Part shown: positions 1 to 8,242 of the stretch, in pieces | Layout of the letters: each line of letters starts with the position of its first letter | Position numbering within the stretch: position 1 is the stretch's first letter | Assembly: GCF_900172335.1 (NCBI RefSeq) | Contig: NZ_FWFX01000016.1 | Span: forward strand, 1-64,000 | Source: Roseovarius albus | GTDB taxonomy: Bacteria; Pseudomonadota; Alphaproteobacteria; Rhodobacterales; Rhodobacteraceae | Reading direction: 5' to 3' | Length of the DNA: 64,000 bases | The notes under the pieces: model-generated | Databases searched by the model: none | The model's input: only the letters and a program-made list of their open reading frames with translations | What the model was told of the DNA's origin: nothing | Made by a program: the position numbers and the translations under genes

Positions 1-117
1 CTCAAGGGCGTCGTGCAGGTTCGCGGGCACATATGTCATACTACCACACTAACCCATAGCGGCGTTTTATGCCACAATATACTGCATTAACCGCCGCTCT
101 TTACAGAATGAAACTAT

Positions 118-142
118 GTCCAATAAGGTTGCCTTATCGGAC
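118..142. other. 25-bp imperfect palindrome before the recombinase gene
   Basis: The arms GTCCAATAAGG and CCTTATCGGAC are complementary at 10 of 11 positions around a TTG centre. The element ends 10 bases before the start of the tyrosine recombinase gene. Two 11-bp arms around a short centre resemble the arm layout of tyrosine recombinase core sites, but the 3-bp centre is shorter than the usual 6-8 bp. It could equally be an operator for the recombinase gene. Function is inferred only. Confidence 0.45.
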
Positions 143-152
143 GTAAAAAGAT

Positions 153-1295
153 ATGCTCAGCGACATGTCGGAAGCCAGCAATAAACAGCACCAAAATAAG
201 CCCCCTAAGGCTGAGAAATCGCGCTCAACGTCCAATGATGCGATGAACAATGACGAGCGCGACGAGAGAGAACCTGCGGACGGTGACGCGATCGCCCTAC
301 CCGCCGAAGTCGCGGGTTCCGGCACTCTTGACCGGCTGGTTGAGAACGCGCGCGATTACGCCAAAGCATCAACTTCTGACAACACCAACAAGGCCTACGT
401 CGCCGACTGGAAGCATTTCGCGCGCTGGTGCCGTCGCAAAGGAACCGAGCCCCTGCCTCCCTCACCCGAAATGATCGGGCTCTATCTGACCGATCTGGCG
501 GCGCCTGCAGGAAAGGCCCCTGCCCTTTCCGTGAGCACCATAGACCGCCGCCTCTCCGGGCTTAGCTGGAACTATGCGCAGCGAGGCCTGACGTTGGATC
601 GCCGGAACCGTCACATCGCCGCCGTGCTGGCCGGGATCAAGCGCAAGCATGCGCGGCCGCCGGTGCAGAAAGAAGCCATCACGCCCGAGGACATTCTGGC
701 GATGGTGGCCACGCTGGGGTTTGATCTGCGCGGGCTACGGGATCGGGCGATCCTGCTCGTTGGCTATGCCGGTGGTCTGAGGCGCTCCGAGATCGTGAGT
801 CTCGATGTCGGCAAAGACGATACAATGGACAGTGGTGGCTGGATCGACATTCAGGAGGTAGGCGCCCTGCTCACCCTCAACGCCAAGACCGGCTGGCGCG
901 AGGTCGAGATTGGCCGCGGCTCCTCGGACCAAAGCTGTCCAGTGCATGCATTGGAGCAATGGCTGCACTTCGCCAAAATCGACTTTGGCCCTGTGTTCAC
1001 CCGCACGGCGCGTGACGGCAAACGCGCGTTGGAAAGCCGCCTGAATGACAAACACGTCGCCCGACTGATCAAATCCTGCGTACTGAAGGCCGGGATCCGC
1101 GCGGACTTGCCCGAAAAGGACCGCCTCAAGCTCTTCTCCGGCCACTCCTTGCGCGCGGGCCTCGCCTCCTCGGCGCAGGTGGATGAGCGCTATGTGCAAA
1201 AGCACCTTGGCCATGCCACGGCCGAGATGACCCGCCGCTATCAGCGCAATCGCGACCGGTTCCGGGTCAATCTCACCAAAGCCGCGGGGCTGTAG
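153..1295 (+). CDS. Tyrosine site-specific recombinase (XerC/D-like integrase)
   Basis: This 380-residue protein has an N-terminal SAM-like core-binding domain (about residues 60-165) and a C-terminal catalytic domain. The expected catalytic residues are present: Arg within GLRRSE (210/211), His331 and Arg334 in HSLR, His354 in HLGH, and the nucleophile Tyr363 in RRYQR. The first 50 residues are hydrophilic and probably disordered. Family members cut and rejoin DNA at short inverted sites; on plasmids they often resolve multimers. The gene is followed after 3 bases by an M15-like gene and lies next to toxin-antitoxin and partition genes, which fits plasmid maintenance. A 25-bp palindrome just upstream is a candidate target or operator. 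An integron-type or phage integrase is less likely, as no cassette array or phage genes are seen. Confidence 0.9.
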   Translation: MLSDMSEASNKQHQNKPPKAEKSRSTSNDAMNNDERDEREPADGDAIALPAEVAGSGTLDRLVENARDYAKASTSDNTNKAYVADWKHFARWCRRKGTEPLPPSPEMIGLYLTDLAAPAGKAPALSVSTIDRRLSGLSWNYAQRGLTLDRRNRHIAAVLAGIKRKHARPPVQKEAITPEDILAMVATLGFDLRGLRDRAILLVGYAGGLRRSEIVSLDVGKDDTMDSGGWIDIQEVGALLTLNAKTGWREVEIGRGSSDQSCPVHALEQWLHFAKIDFGPVFTRTARDGKRALESRLNDKHVARLIKSCVLKAGIRADLPEKDRLKLFSGHSLRAGLASSAQVDERYVQKHLGHATAEMTRRYQRNRDRFRVNLTKAAGL

Positions 1296-1298
1296 GCG

Positions 1299-1901
1299 AT
1301 GCGCTCCCCCAAATCGATGAAAGGTCTTGAAGAACTGGGGCGCGTGCGTCTGAGCCAGACCTTTTATCTTCGGGATTTTCTGATGTCGGAGATCGCGAAT
1401 TTCTACGGCCTCCCTAACATTCCCGAAGACCCAGACCTTGCGATTGAGACCGGAACCCGGTTGTGCGAGGACCTTCTGGAACCCCTGCAAGCCAAGTTCG
1501 GCAGGCTTGCAATCCGATCAGGCTATCGCTCGGCAAAGGTGACTGCCTTCGGCAATGCCCGCAAACACGGCGCAAGTGTCAGGTACAACGCTGGATACCA
1601 CATCTGGGACATGTTGGATCAGGACGGCCACAAGGGTGCCGCAGCCTGCGTTGTCGTCCCATGGTTCGCCGATCGCTATGCCAAAGGCGCCGATTGGCGT
1701 GCGCTTGCGTGGTGGATCCATGATCACCTGCCCTATGCCCATCTGGAGTTCTATCCCAAGCTTTGCGCCTTCAACATCCTTTGGAATGAGGCCCCCAAGC
1801 GTCGGATCGACAGTTTCCTCGCGCCCAGAGGCTGCCTGACAAAGCCCGGCATGGTCAATCATGCAGGTGATCATTCTGAATGGTATTCAGACTTCCCCTA
1901 A
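1299..1901 (+). CDS. Conserved protein resembling peptidase M15 / hedgehog-DD-peptidase fold
   Basis: The 200-residue protein contains a stretch beginning FYLRDFL, a central region around RSGYRS (residues about 73-78), a GHKGAAAC segment near residue 110 and YAHLEFYPK near 148. This order is reminiscent of the zinc-binding layout of M15-type peptidases (SGYR, H-x-G-x-A, late His). However, the usual zinc-ligand Asp after the first His appears replaced by Cys, so catalysis is doubtful. No signal peptide is visible. It starts 3 bases after the recombinase stop and is probably co-transcribed with it. Its 3' end overlaps the convergent doc gene by 15 bases. The family assignment is from motif resemblance only. 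Confidence 0.5.
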   Translation: MRSPKSMKGLEELGRVRLSQTFYLRDFLMSEIANFYGLPNIPEDPDLAIETGTRLCEDLLEPLQAKFGRLAIRSGYRSAKVTAFGNARKHGASVRYNAGYHIWDMLDQDGHKGAAACVVVPWFADRYAKGADWRALAWWIHDHLPYAHLEFYPKLCAFNILWNEAPKRRIDSFLAPRGCLTKPGMVNHAGDHSEWYSDFP

Positions 1902-2285
1902 CGGCCTGCTCCCCTGCTCCAACCATGTGGCAAACTGCGACTCAGAAGCATCACTGGACGCCAGCATTTCCATCATCCGCACGCCTTCCACCGGATAGGG
2001 GCGGAATGACAGGCCATTGAGACGCAGAAAGGTCACCGCTGTCACAAAGGCTGTCCGTTTATTTCCATCGACAAAGGCATGCGCCTTGGCAATCCCAAAG
2101 GCGTAGGCGGCTGCAATCTCATACAGGGTTGACTGTTCATTATAATTGGCAAGGTTCAACGCCCGGGCGCAACCCATTTCCAGCAGGGCCATATCACGCA
2201 GGCCAGAGCCGCCGCCGTGGCGAGATATCTGTCGATCATGGACGGTGACGATGGCGCGCAATGGAACCCAAACAGGGCCTGTCAC
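1887..2285 (-). CDS. doc: Death-on-curing (Doc/Fic) family toxin
   Basis: The 132-residue protein carries the Fic/Doc core motif HAFVDGNKR (residues 69-77), in which His is catalytic and Asn/Lys/Arg bind nucleotide phosphates. Doc enzymes phosphorylate EF-Tu and arrest translation. The GTG start overlaps the antitoxin stop by four bases (GTGA), so translation is probably coupled. Length matches the family. The partner is an AbrB/MazE-type antitoxin rather than Phd, a pairing seen in other bacteria. The role is post-segregational stabilisation of the replicon, as suggested by the neighbouring recombinase and parAB genes. Confidence 0.88.
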   Translation of the reverse strand: MTGPVWVPLRAIVTVHDRQISRHGGGSGLRDMALLEMGCARALNLANYNEQSTLYEIAAAYAFGIAKAHAFVDGNKRTAFVTAVTFLRLNGLSFRPYPVEGVRMMEMLASSDASESQFATWLEQGSRPLGEV

Positions 2286-2506
2286 GCAAGCGCCTCAAGC
2301 AGGTCGCGGTTTTCATCCATGACGATTTCTGCTGCGGCCAAGGCTTCGGCCACTGTTGGGTCCTGCGGTGTGATCTTGATCGACCCGTCATCGCCACGGA
2401 CCACGAACAATGTGTCGCCTTCTTTGACGTCCAACATCGTCAACATTTCCGTGGTCAACGTCATGACCGCCGAATTTCCAACTTTGCGAATCTTGGTCTC
2501 AATCAT
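2282..2506 (-). CDS. AbrB/MazE/SpoVT-family antitoxin
   Basis: The 74-residue protein has an N-terminal swapped-hairpin DNA-binding domain (residues about 3-46, with KVGNSAV and a later EGDTLFVV) followed by an acidic helical tail that would neutralise the Doc toxin. An AAAGGAG ribosome-binding site precedes the ATG. A 7-bp inverted repeat overlaps this site and is the likely autoregulatory operator. It precedes doc with a 4-base overlap, the standard antitoxin-toxin order. Confidence 0.85.
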   Translation of the reverse strand: MIETKIRKVGNSAVMTLTTEMLTMLDVKEGDTLFVVRGDDGSIKITPQDPTVAEALAAAEIVMDENRDLLEALA

Positions 2507-2518
2507 AGAGACACTCCT

Positions 2519-2542
2519 TTGTATACACCTTTATATATACAA
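2519..2542. promoter_or_regulatory. Inverted repeat, probable toxin-antitoxin operator
   Basis: TTGTATA and TATACAA form perfect 7-bp arms separated by 10 AT-rich bases. The element touches the Shine-Dalgarno sequence of the AbrB-type antitoxin gene, so binding by the antitoxin could block both the promoter and translation initiation. Confidence 0.55.
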
Positions 2543-2602
2543 GATTGGGTGTTGAGGCAAGAAATTGGCTTTTTCTCATTGTTTTCAGATCATAGCGCTT
2601 GG

Positions 2603-2617
2603 GTTTCGCGGCGAAAC
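2603..2617. repeat. parS-like palindrome, copy 1 (downstream of parB)
   Basis: GTTTCGCGGCGAAAC consists of perfect 7-bp arms around a central G. Two identical copies lie inside parB and upstream of parA. The sequence resembles chromosomal parS sites in its GTTTC/GAAAC ends. Three exact copies framing parAB make a centromere role likely. Confidence 0.7.
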
Positions 2618-2630
2618 CTTTGACGTTTCG

Positions 2631-3752
2631 TCAGGGTTTCTCCAGCAACGCCTGAATTTCAACCATCAGGGACTCCATCAGATCCGCATCCAAACCGGTC
2701 CCTTCGAACCGCAGAACGTAGCCTTTGGAATCCTGCACTTTGCGGATGGTCACACCGCTGGACGTATGGAGCGTTTCCGCACCCTGCCAACCGACCTTGG
2801 GCGCACCCGATGCCTTTGGTCGCCCGCCCCGGCTCGTGTCGCGTGGGGTCACTTCTGCGCCCTCAAGCACCGGCTCGATCATGGCCCATTCTTCCTCGCC
2901 ATTGCCCGGCGTGTGATTGGCCAGGGCTTCGCGCAGCAACCGCTCGGATCCGCCGCGCAGCGCTTGTGCCAAACGCAAACCGCGCTTTTCCGTCAATTGT
3001 TCGGGATAGCTTAGCATATCCCCCAGCTCTTCAAAAATCAGGGCAAAGGAACGCACCTTCGATCGCTTCGCCTTGGAGGCCGTCGCAAACATTTTGTTGA
3101 CTGCATCTTCAACATTCACAAAGGCCCCCTGCTGGGCTGAAATCACCGCGATGCGCCCACGTTCAAAATGGCTGAGTTCCGAGCGCACCTCGTTTTCTTC
3201 GACCATGGCAACAAAGGCCGCATCGGCATCGGCGCGTGGCTTGATGATGGCGCGGATGGATTTGTATTTTGCATCTGCGGTCAGTTCCAACAGTGCCTGT
3301 ACCGCGCGATAACGGCGATAGCCTGAGACCAGCGCATAGCGCGCGCCTTTGGCGGTGGGTTCTTTCAGTTCAAACACCTCGACCGGTAGGCGCAGACCAT
3401 TGGCGGCGATCGACAGGCGCAGCTCCATCAGCTCGGCCTCGTCCAGATCAATGCGGTCGCGGATCATTGCGTCGGCATCGATCTCAGAGAGCGGCAAGTC
3501 TGTCATCAAGCGGCCATCGGCCTGTGCCTGTTCCAGTTCCTGCGCCTGCGCCGCGTTACGGGCGTTTTCAGCGCGTTGCTCAGATGGGACGGTTTCCGTC
3601 ATTGCTGCGGTTTCAGCAGCCACCTGCGCGATGGGTGGAACGGTGCCCCCGACCCCGAGCATCCCGCGGCCCGAGGTTTCGCGGCGAAACTCGTCTTCGA
3701 TTTTGGTCAGGTCTTCGGCGCTTGGTGCTGTTAGCTTTCTACGCTTGGCCAT
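2631..3752 (-). CDS. parB: Plasmid partition protein ParB
   Basis: The 373-residue protein has a charged N-terminus with a low-complexity Gln/Ala stretch, a ParB N-terminal domain with VSGYRRYRA (about residues 150-158), a central helix-turn-helix region, and a C-terminal domain after a basic Gly/Pro linker. ParB binds parS and loads on DNA, where it stimulates the ParA ATPase. The start overlaps the end of parA by 14 bases, so the pair is translationally coupled. One copy of the parS-like palindrome lies inside its coding sequence near the 5' end (3676-3690). The RYR motif matches the GxRR-type box of the CTP-binding pocket only loosely. Confidence 0.9.
   Translation of the reverse strand: MAKRRKLTAPSAEDLTKIEDEFRRETSGRGMLGVGGTVPPIAQVAAETAAMTETVPSEQRAENARNAAQAQELEQAQADGRLMTDLPLSEIDADAMIRDRIDLDEAELMELRLSIAANGLRLPVEVFELKEPTAKGARYALVSGYRRYRAVQALLELTADAKYKSIRAIIKPRADADAAFVAMVEENEVRSELSHFERGRIAVISAQQGAFVNVEDAVNKMFATASKAKRSKVRSFALIFEELGDMLSYPEQLTEKRGLRLAQALRGGSERLLREALANHTPGNGEEEWAMIEPVLEGAEVTPRDTSRGGRPKASGAPKVGWQGAETLHTSSGVTIRKVQDSKGYVLRFEGTGLDADLMESLMVEIQALLEKP
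3676..3690. repeat. parS-like palindrome, copy 2 (inside parB)
   Basis: This is an exact copy of GTTTCGCGGCGAAAC, located within the parB coding sequence. It encodes part of the N-terminal region between GRGML and the acidic segment before it. Preservation of all 15 bases under coding constraint supports a binding function. Confidence 0.7.
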
Positions 3753-5157
3753 GTGTCAAATCCTTCTGCTCTTGCTCTTGGGCGTCTTGCTGCGCCTCTT
3801 GTAGGTCGCGATACCAGGTGCCGAGAATGATCTCTTTGACCTCGGCCCAGGTCCGATCAAAAGTTTCACGCCCCCGCACGTATGTATCTCGATTGAACTC
3901 GCGGTAATCCGCCTCATAAATGCCATTCACTTGTTCACCAGCTTGCCCGACCATCGCAGTGACCTCTTGCCGATAGGTGGTCATAAAGTCTCCAAAATAG
4001 GCCTGAATGACATTCGCCAGATCAGTTTGCTGATTGGCGTCAAAGCGAGTGATCAATGCGCGTACAGCATCCCATTCGAAACGGAATTCGGGCAATCCAT
4101 CACGGCGGCGGGCGGCGTTTTCACCGTCTTCAATGCTGGCAAATGTGGAATAGAGCATGTCGAAAAACCGGCCTGTTGAATCAAACTCCAAAAACGAGGC
4201 CCCAAGCGGCACCAGCAGGATGTCAGCGGCGGAAAGCGCATTAATCGTGAGGTACCCGAGGGCAGGGGGAGTATCGATCAGGATAATGTCGTAGTCGTCT
4301 ACGATGCGTTCGTTAGTAAGGGCGTTGTTCAACGCATCCCACAGTGACCAGCTGCGCAACCCCATGCGCCAGACCGGGATCTGAAATTCGGCCCAGTAGA
4401 GGTTGAGCTGAGCACCCAGCAGGTCAATGTTGGGCCAATGGGTTGATTGAATGATATCGCGCGCATTGGTGTTGAGCGACTCGGTCAAGGTTTCATCAAA
4501 GGGCAGGGCAGGGCGGCCGGCAGCCGCACGGACCGAATTTTCGGCCTGCACCGCCTGAGCGTAATCTTTGGCCATCAATGGAAAGGCGGTGGACCATTCA
4601 TCGGGGACATCACCGCCCATGATCGAGGTCAGAGATCCCTGGCTATCAAGGTCAACGACCAGCACCTTGTAGCCATCGAGGGCCGCTGACATGGCGAGAT
4701 GAGCGCAAGTCGAGGTTTTGCCAACGCCGCCTTTGAAATTCGCAATGGCAATTGTTTTTGCCGGAAGCCCTTCGGGACGCCAAGGTTGATATTCGCGATC
4801 AGCAGCGCCTTCGCTGGCGAAATGCTGCCGCAGGGTGAGAACCTCTTCAAGCGTGAACCACTTGGAATTACCCTCACCATGACCTTGGGGGAGGGCAGGG
4901 TGCTTTTTCAACACCCGCCGGAAATGGGCAGGAGCGACGGGGATCAAGTAGCGGCAGATCTCCCAGGTTGAGAACCGGCGTAGGCGTTTTTGTCCATCCG
5001 GGGCATAGCCGCGTTTGGCCAGATCCTCGCGCCCACGGCCAGCAAAAGCGGCGGCTTTCGCGAATCGGGCGGTGTCGATAGGATCTGTGAGACGCTCGGC
5101 GGCTTGTTTTGGGTCGATGCTAAAATACGGGGGAAGGTGATCTTTGCCTGCTGTCAT
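3739..5157 (-). CDS. parA: Plasmid partition ATPase ParA (type Ia)
   Basis: The 472-residue protein has an N-terminal MerR-like winged-helix segment (about residues 55-115) and a Walker-type ATPase domain with the deviant Walker A motif FKGGVGKTS (about 137-145), the switch segment VDLDSQGSL, and a Walker B-like DIILIDTPPALG. Long N-terminal DNA-binding extensions mark type Ia ParA proteins, which also repress their own operon. A 10-bp inverted repeat lies 16 bases upstream of the start and is a plausible operator. It is followed by parB with a 14-base overlap and is divergent from the rep gene. Confidence 0.93.
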   Translation of the reverse strand: MTAGKDHLPPYFSIDPKQAAERLTDPIDTARFAKAAAFAGRGREDLAKRGYAPDGQKRLRRFSTWEICRYLIPVAPAHFRRVLKKHPALPQGHGEGNSKWFTLEEVLTLRQHFASEGAADREYQPWRPEGLPAKTIAIANFKGGVGKTSTCAHLAMSAALDGYKVLVVDLDSQGSLTSIMGGDVPDEWSTAFPLMAKDYAQAVQAENSVRAAAGRPALPFDETLTESLNTNARDIIQSTHWPNIDLLGAQLNLYWAEFQIPVWRMGLRSWSLWDALNNALTNERIVDDYDIILIDTPPALGYLTINALSAADILLVPLGASFLEFDSTGRFFDMLYSTFASIEDGENAARRRDGLPEFRFEWDAVRALITRFDANQQTDLANVIQAYFGDFMTTYRQEVTAMVGQAGEQVNGIYEADYREFNRDTYVRGRETFDRTWAEVKEIILGTWYRDLQEAQQDAQEQEQKDLTHGQA

Positions 5158-5172
5158 CCTGCTTCCTTAACG

Positions 5173-5214
5173 ATGTGCGATATGTAACGCGATTTTGGTG
5201 GAACTATCGCACAT
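5173..5214. promoter_or_regulatory. Inverted repeat upstream of parA, candidate operator
   Basis: ATGTGCGATA (5173-5182) and TATCGCACAT (5205-5214) are perfect 10-bp complementary arms with a 22-base spacer. Position directly upstream of parA and the N-terminal helix-turn-helix of that protein suggest autoregulation. Confidence 0.55.
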
Positions 5215-5243
5215 GTTTCTGCGAAAAGGAATCCCTCGTGTCA

Positions 5244-5258
5244 GTTTCGCGGCGAAAC
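5244..5258. repeat. parS-like palindrome, copy 3 (upstream of parA)
   Basis: This is the third exact copy of GTTTCGCGGCGAAAC, between the parA operator-like repeat and the AT-rich origin region. Confidence 0.7.
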
Positions 5259-5371
5259 CAATATTATTTTACATAAAAAGGCATCAACAAAGTTGTAGAG
5301 TCTTTTAGATATTTAGAATCTTTGTTGCAATTTACGTATTTAAAATCAATTGACTAGCACACTTTCGGGAC

Positions 5372-5597
5372 CCGTCTGCAGGACCAATGGTATCCGTTTG
5401 CAGGACCAAAGGCACCTTTAAGCAGGGTAAGAGGTGCCGATTCGCAGGATTAAGGGTCCCAGACTCCGGTTAGAGCCTATTTATGCCATTTCGTGCGCGC
5501 TGGCTCAATCTTTGGTTCACCCTAGCACCGTATTTGGGTACCTTAACTGAGTGTGAAGAGTGGGTTCTTACCTGTAAAGGACCCGTTTACAGGATGG
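5372..5597 (+). repeat. Iteron-like repeats of the replication origin
   Basis: Related direct repeats occur at 5372-5390 (CCGTCTGCAGGACCAATGG), 5394-5412 (CCGTTTGCAGGACCAAAGG), 5437-5455 (a one-base-shifted variant with GCAGGAT) and 5583-5597 (CCGTTTACAGGATGG). They share a CCGTTTGCAGGA core. They lie between the AT-rich stretch at about 5260-5350 and the rep gene, the classic arrangement of an iteron-controlled origin. The first two copies are 22 bases apart, which places them on the same helix face. Confidence 0.65.
5571..5593. promoter_or_regulatory. Inverted repeat containing an iteron half-site
   Basis: CCTGTAAA and TTTACAGG are perfect 8-bp arms with a 7-base spacer, and the right arm is part of the last iteron-like repeat. 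Rep proteins of iteron plasmids commonly bind such inverted iteron pairs as dimers to repress rep. The assignment is by analogy. Confidence 0.5.
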
Positions 5598-5608
5598 ATT
5601 TTACAGTA

Positions 5609-5649
5609 TTATAGGAACCTGAGAAGTAATTGACTGCGGGTTCCTATAA
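5609..5649. promoter_or_regulatory. 11-bp inverted repeat before the rep gene
   Basis: TTATAGGAACC (5609-5619) and GGTTCCTATAA (5639-5649) are perfectly complementary across a 19-base spacer. The right arm ends 34 bases before the rep start. It may be a second operator or an mRNA hairpin in the rep leader. Confidence 0.5.
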
Positions 5650-5683
5650 GGGCATACTTCGCAAAAAATAATGAGGCAAGGCA

Positions 5684-6868
5684 ATGGCGGATATTCAGCG
5701 TGACAAGCTGACGGGCTCTTTGCGGCGAGACGCAGTTAAAAAACACGTCGCTGCAATTCATGTCTCTGGGAAGTTAACGTTACTACAGCGCAAGCTTTCG
5801 AATGTGCTGCTGCTCAATGCGTATGATACGCTTGCCAGTCAGGCGCGACACCAAATAGATGCGCGGACGTTGTGCATGATGATCGGCTATAACTCGAATG
5901 ATTTTCAAACCCTGAAGCAATCCTTGCGCGGTCTGGCAGAAACCGTGGCCGAATGGGATATGTTGGACGAAAAGGGGCGGCAGGAATGGGGGGTGTCGAG
6001 CCTGTTGAGCTATGCCAAGCTGAAGGACGGTGTCTGTGAGTATGCCTATTCCCCGGCTTTGGCAGACAAGCTGCATGATCCAAAAGTGTTTGCACTGATC
6101 AATTTGAATATCCAACGTCGGTTCACCAGCGGTCACGCGCTGGCGCTGTATGAAAATTGCTATCGCTTTGTGCGCACGGGCAGTTCGGGTTGGTGGTCGC
6201 TGGAGCTGTTTCGCCGTTTGATGGGGGTGGATGGGTCGAGCTATTATGAGAGTTATAAGCACCTGAACGCCAAGATCATTAAGCCGGCAGTGGCTGAGGT
6301 CAACAAGACCAGCAATATCTTGTTGGAACCCGAGACGCGCAAACGGGGCAGGGCGGTGACGGACATCAGGTTCAAGATCAAGGAAAACCCGCAACTGGCC
6401 ATTCTGGATCTGGATGACGGGGAAGGGCATCGTCACGGGGCGATCTACAGCAAGCTGCGCGGCCTTGGTGTCAGTGACCGGTTGGCCCGGCAATGGCTGC
6501 AGACCCACGGGGAAGAGGCAATTGAAGCGAAGCTGGACTATGTCAGTAAGCGCCAGAACGTCGAAAGCATGGTTGGCTATCTGAGTGCAGCCCTGAAAGA
6601 GGATTATGGTGCAGTAGGGCAGGGGGATGCGCCAGCACCTCAAAGCGCTAAGGCCCAGCGTTTGGGCCGGGTGCAACAGGCCGTACAGGGCCGCAGCCCC
6701 ACACAACGCGATGCTGACAAGCGCCTGTTCTTAAGCCGGATAGAGGACAATGTTGCGCGAGCAGATTTTGAGCGCTTCGGCTGGATGTCACCCGTGAACG
6801 CTGCCGAGATTGCGACATTCTGGGAAGAGTTCAATCCGGGGCTTTTTGATGGGATAGAGGGCGGATGA
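5684..6868 (+). CDS. rep: Plasmid replication initiator (Rep_3-like winged-helix protein)
   Basis: The 394-residue protein begins with a segment containing KLTLLQRKLSNVLLLNAY (about residues 31-48), the usual start of the first winged-helix domain of Rep_3/RepB-type initiators. A second winged-helix domain follows with the FRRLMG and YKHLNAKIIKPAVAEVN segments (about 178-208). The C-terminal third is charged and variable. Such proteins bind iterons as monomers to open the origin and bind inverted repeats as dimers to repress their gene. The iteron-like repeats and inverted repeats directly upstream match that scheme. It is divergent from parAB. I cannot place it in a named Roseobacter replicon class without comparison. 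Confidence 0.88.
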   Translation: MADIQRDKLTGSLRRDAVKKHVAAIHVSGKLTLLQRKLSNVLLLNAYDTLASQARHQIDARTLCMMIGYNSNDFQTLKQSLRGLAETVAEWDMLDEKGRQEWGVSSLLSYAKLKDGVCEYAYSPALADKLHDPKVFALINLNIQRRFTSGHALALYENCYRFVRTGSSGWWSLELFRRLMGVDGSSYYESYKHLNAKIIKPAVAEVNKTSNILLEPETRKRGRAVTDIRFKIKENPQLAILDLDDGEGHRHGAIYSKLRGLGVSDRLARQWLQTHGEEAIEAKLDYVSKRQNVESMVGYLSAALKEDYGAVGQGDAPAPQSAKAQRLGRVQQAVQGRSPTQRDADKRLFLSRIEDNVARADFERFGWMSPVNAAEIATFWEEFNPGLFDGIEGG

Positions 6869-6952
6869 AACTCGAGGCGATCCGACTTTAACCTTGTATA
6901 TCTTCCATATTATGGAGTGAATGCAAGGTACACCGTCTGGTCTGGCTCAGGG

Positions 6953-7960
6953 TTAACGCGGTGAAACCCGCTCTTCCAGAGCATTTTTAGGGGAATGGCC
7001 GAACTCATTTCTGAAACACTTGGAAAAGTGACTCAGGTTATTGAAACCGCATGCCAAACTGATGTCCGCAATACTTAATTCGCTTTGGGTCAAAAGAAAA
7101 TACGCTCGTCGTAAACGAAGCTGCATATAGTAAGCGCTAGGTGACTTGCCCAAATACCGACTAAATAGACGCTCAACCTGCCGGACCGAAACACCAGATT
7201 CTCGCGCGATTTCTTTGGGAGATACAGGATGCTCCAGATTCTCCTCCATAATCTTCAGTGCTACGCGAATGTGAGGGTTTCCAATGCGCTGACGTGCCGA
7301 AGCTTCCGCAGTTGCGATCTGGTGATTTTGCCTAATCGTTACATAATTCATGCTCTCTGCAACATTGGCTGAAAATTTTTCTCCGTGAGTTTGCTGGATA
7401 AAATCTAAAAACAAATCTATCGCAGAAACCCCGCCGGAACTGGAACAGCGGTTGGCCGCTGACAAATAGGGTCGGCTGCTGAGTTCAGCATCGGTATAAA
7501 TTTCCGCAAACATGTCTCGATACTGCCAATGCAAGGTAACCGGGACATCATTGATAAGACCCGTTTCAGCCATCACAATAGAGCCGGTCATCAAACCGGT
7601 GACCCGAACATCTCCGCGCGCATAGCGAGAGAGCCAAACATTCAGTGTTTTGTTACTCAGACATGAAACTGATGCGCCGCCGACAATCACGATGTCATTC
7701 GGTTCAATGCATTTTGCCAGAGGAGAGCAGGGAAACTGTAAGTCGCTGAGGGAGGAGTCAGGATTGTTAGACACCGAATATAAGGACCAAGAGTAAATCT
7801 GCCGGCCAGCACAAAGATTCGCATTCTGTAGTGTTTCCAGCGCTGTCACGAGCGACAGCATTGAATAACCTGGTGCAAGTACAAACTGGAAGTCATATGG
7901 CGGAGACGACTTTGCCTGTTGTGCCTTAGGCACTTCAGTGTTCGTTGGTCTCATATTCAT
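6953..7960 (-). CDS. GlxA-family transcriptional regulator (DJ-1/PfpI domain plus AraC HTH)
   Basis: The 335-residue protein has an N-terminal DJ-1/PfpI-like amidotransferase fold (about residues 22-205, beginning FQFVLAPGYSMLSLV) and a C-terminal AraC-type DNA-binding region (about 230-330) with the hallmark ACGFNNLSHFSKCFRNEFG segment. The usual nucleophile elbow reads VTGLMTGS, without Cys, so it acts as a sensor rather than an enzyme. GlxA-type regulators such as GbdR and CdhR control glycine betaine and carnitine catabolism. The reductase gene upstream on the same strand is of the type used in betaine demethylation, which fits this class, but the ligand is not known. A GGAGAGGAG sequence precedes the start; the third codon (ATG) is an equally good start. 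Confidence 0.88.
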   Translation of the reverse strand: MNMRPTNTEVPKAQQAKSSPPYDFQFVLAPGYSMLSLVTALETLQNANLCAGRQIYSWSLYSVSNNPDSSLSDLQFPCSPLAKCIEPNDIVIVGGASVSCLSNKTLNVWLSRYARGDVRVTGLMTGSIVMAETGLINDVPVTLHWQYRDMFAEIYTDAELSSRPYLSAANRCSSSGGVSAIDLFLDFIQQTHGEKFSANVAESMNYVTIRQNHQIATAEASARQRIGNPHIRVALKIMEENLEHPVSPKEIARESGVSVRQVERLFSRYLGKSPSAYYMQLRLRRAYFLLTQSELSIADISLACGFNNLSHFSKCFRNEFGHSPKNALEERVSPR

Positions 7961-8242
7961 GTCTCCTCTCCCTATCTTTTGTTTCAGATCACTCTGATTT
8001 CTCGCCCCTTCCTCACCAGTTCATCACACACTTAGGCCAATGCGCCTGTACTGATAGTTTCAATTTTTGGTTTGCTATTCTTCACAAATCGATAAGTTGT
8101 TTAACTCATGCCAACCATACGTGTTCATCACCGGTTAGCTTGGCAAATATCTTATATTTATAGTTCTCGTTTCGAGCTTCAGGCGCATATCCTTGTTCTA
8201 GTGTTGAGAGGGATCTTCAGACCAACCTCTCTCTTTCTTTCA

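Noticed and set aside
735..1490. 251-codon open frame antisense to the recombinase and M15-like genes
   Set aside because: It mirrors GC-rich codon bias of the plus-strand genes, has no ribosome-binding site and no recognisable domain.
5372..5455. CRISPR-like repeats at the origin
   Set aside because: The repeats are few, imperfect and next to a rep gene, so iterons are the better explanation; there are no cas genes.
5783..6706. 307-codon open frame antisense to the rep gene
   Set aside because: The plus strand clearly encodes a Rep initiator; the antisense frame has no motifs and no start signal.
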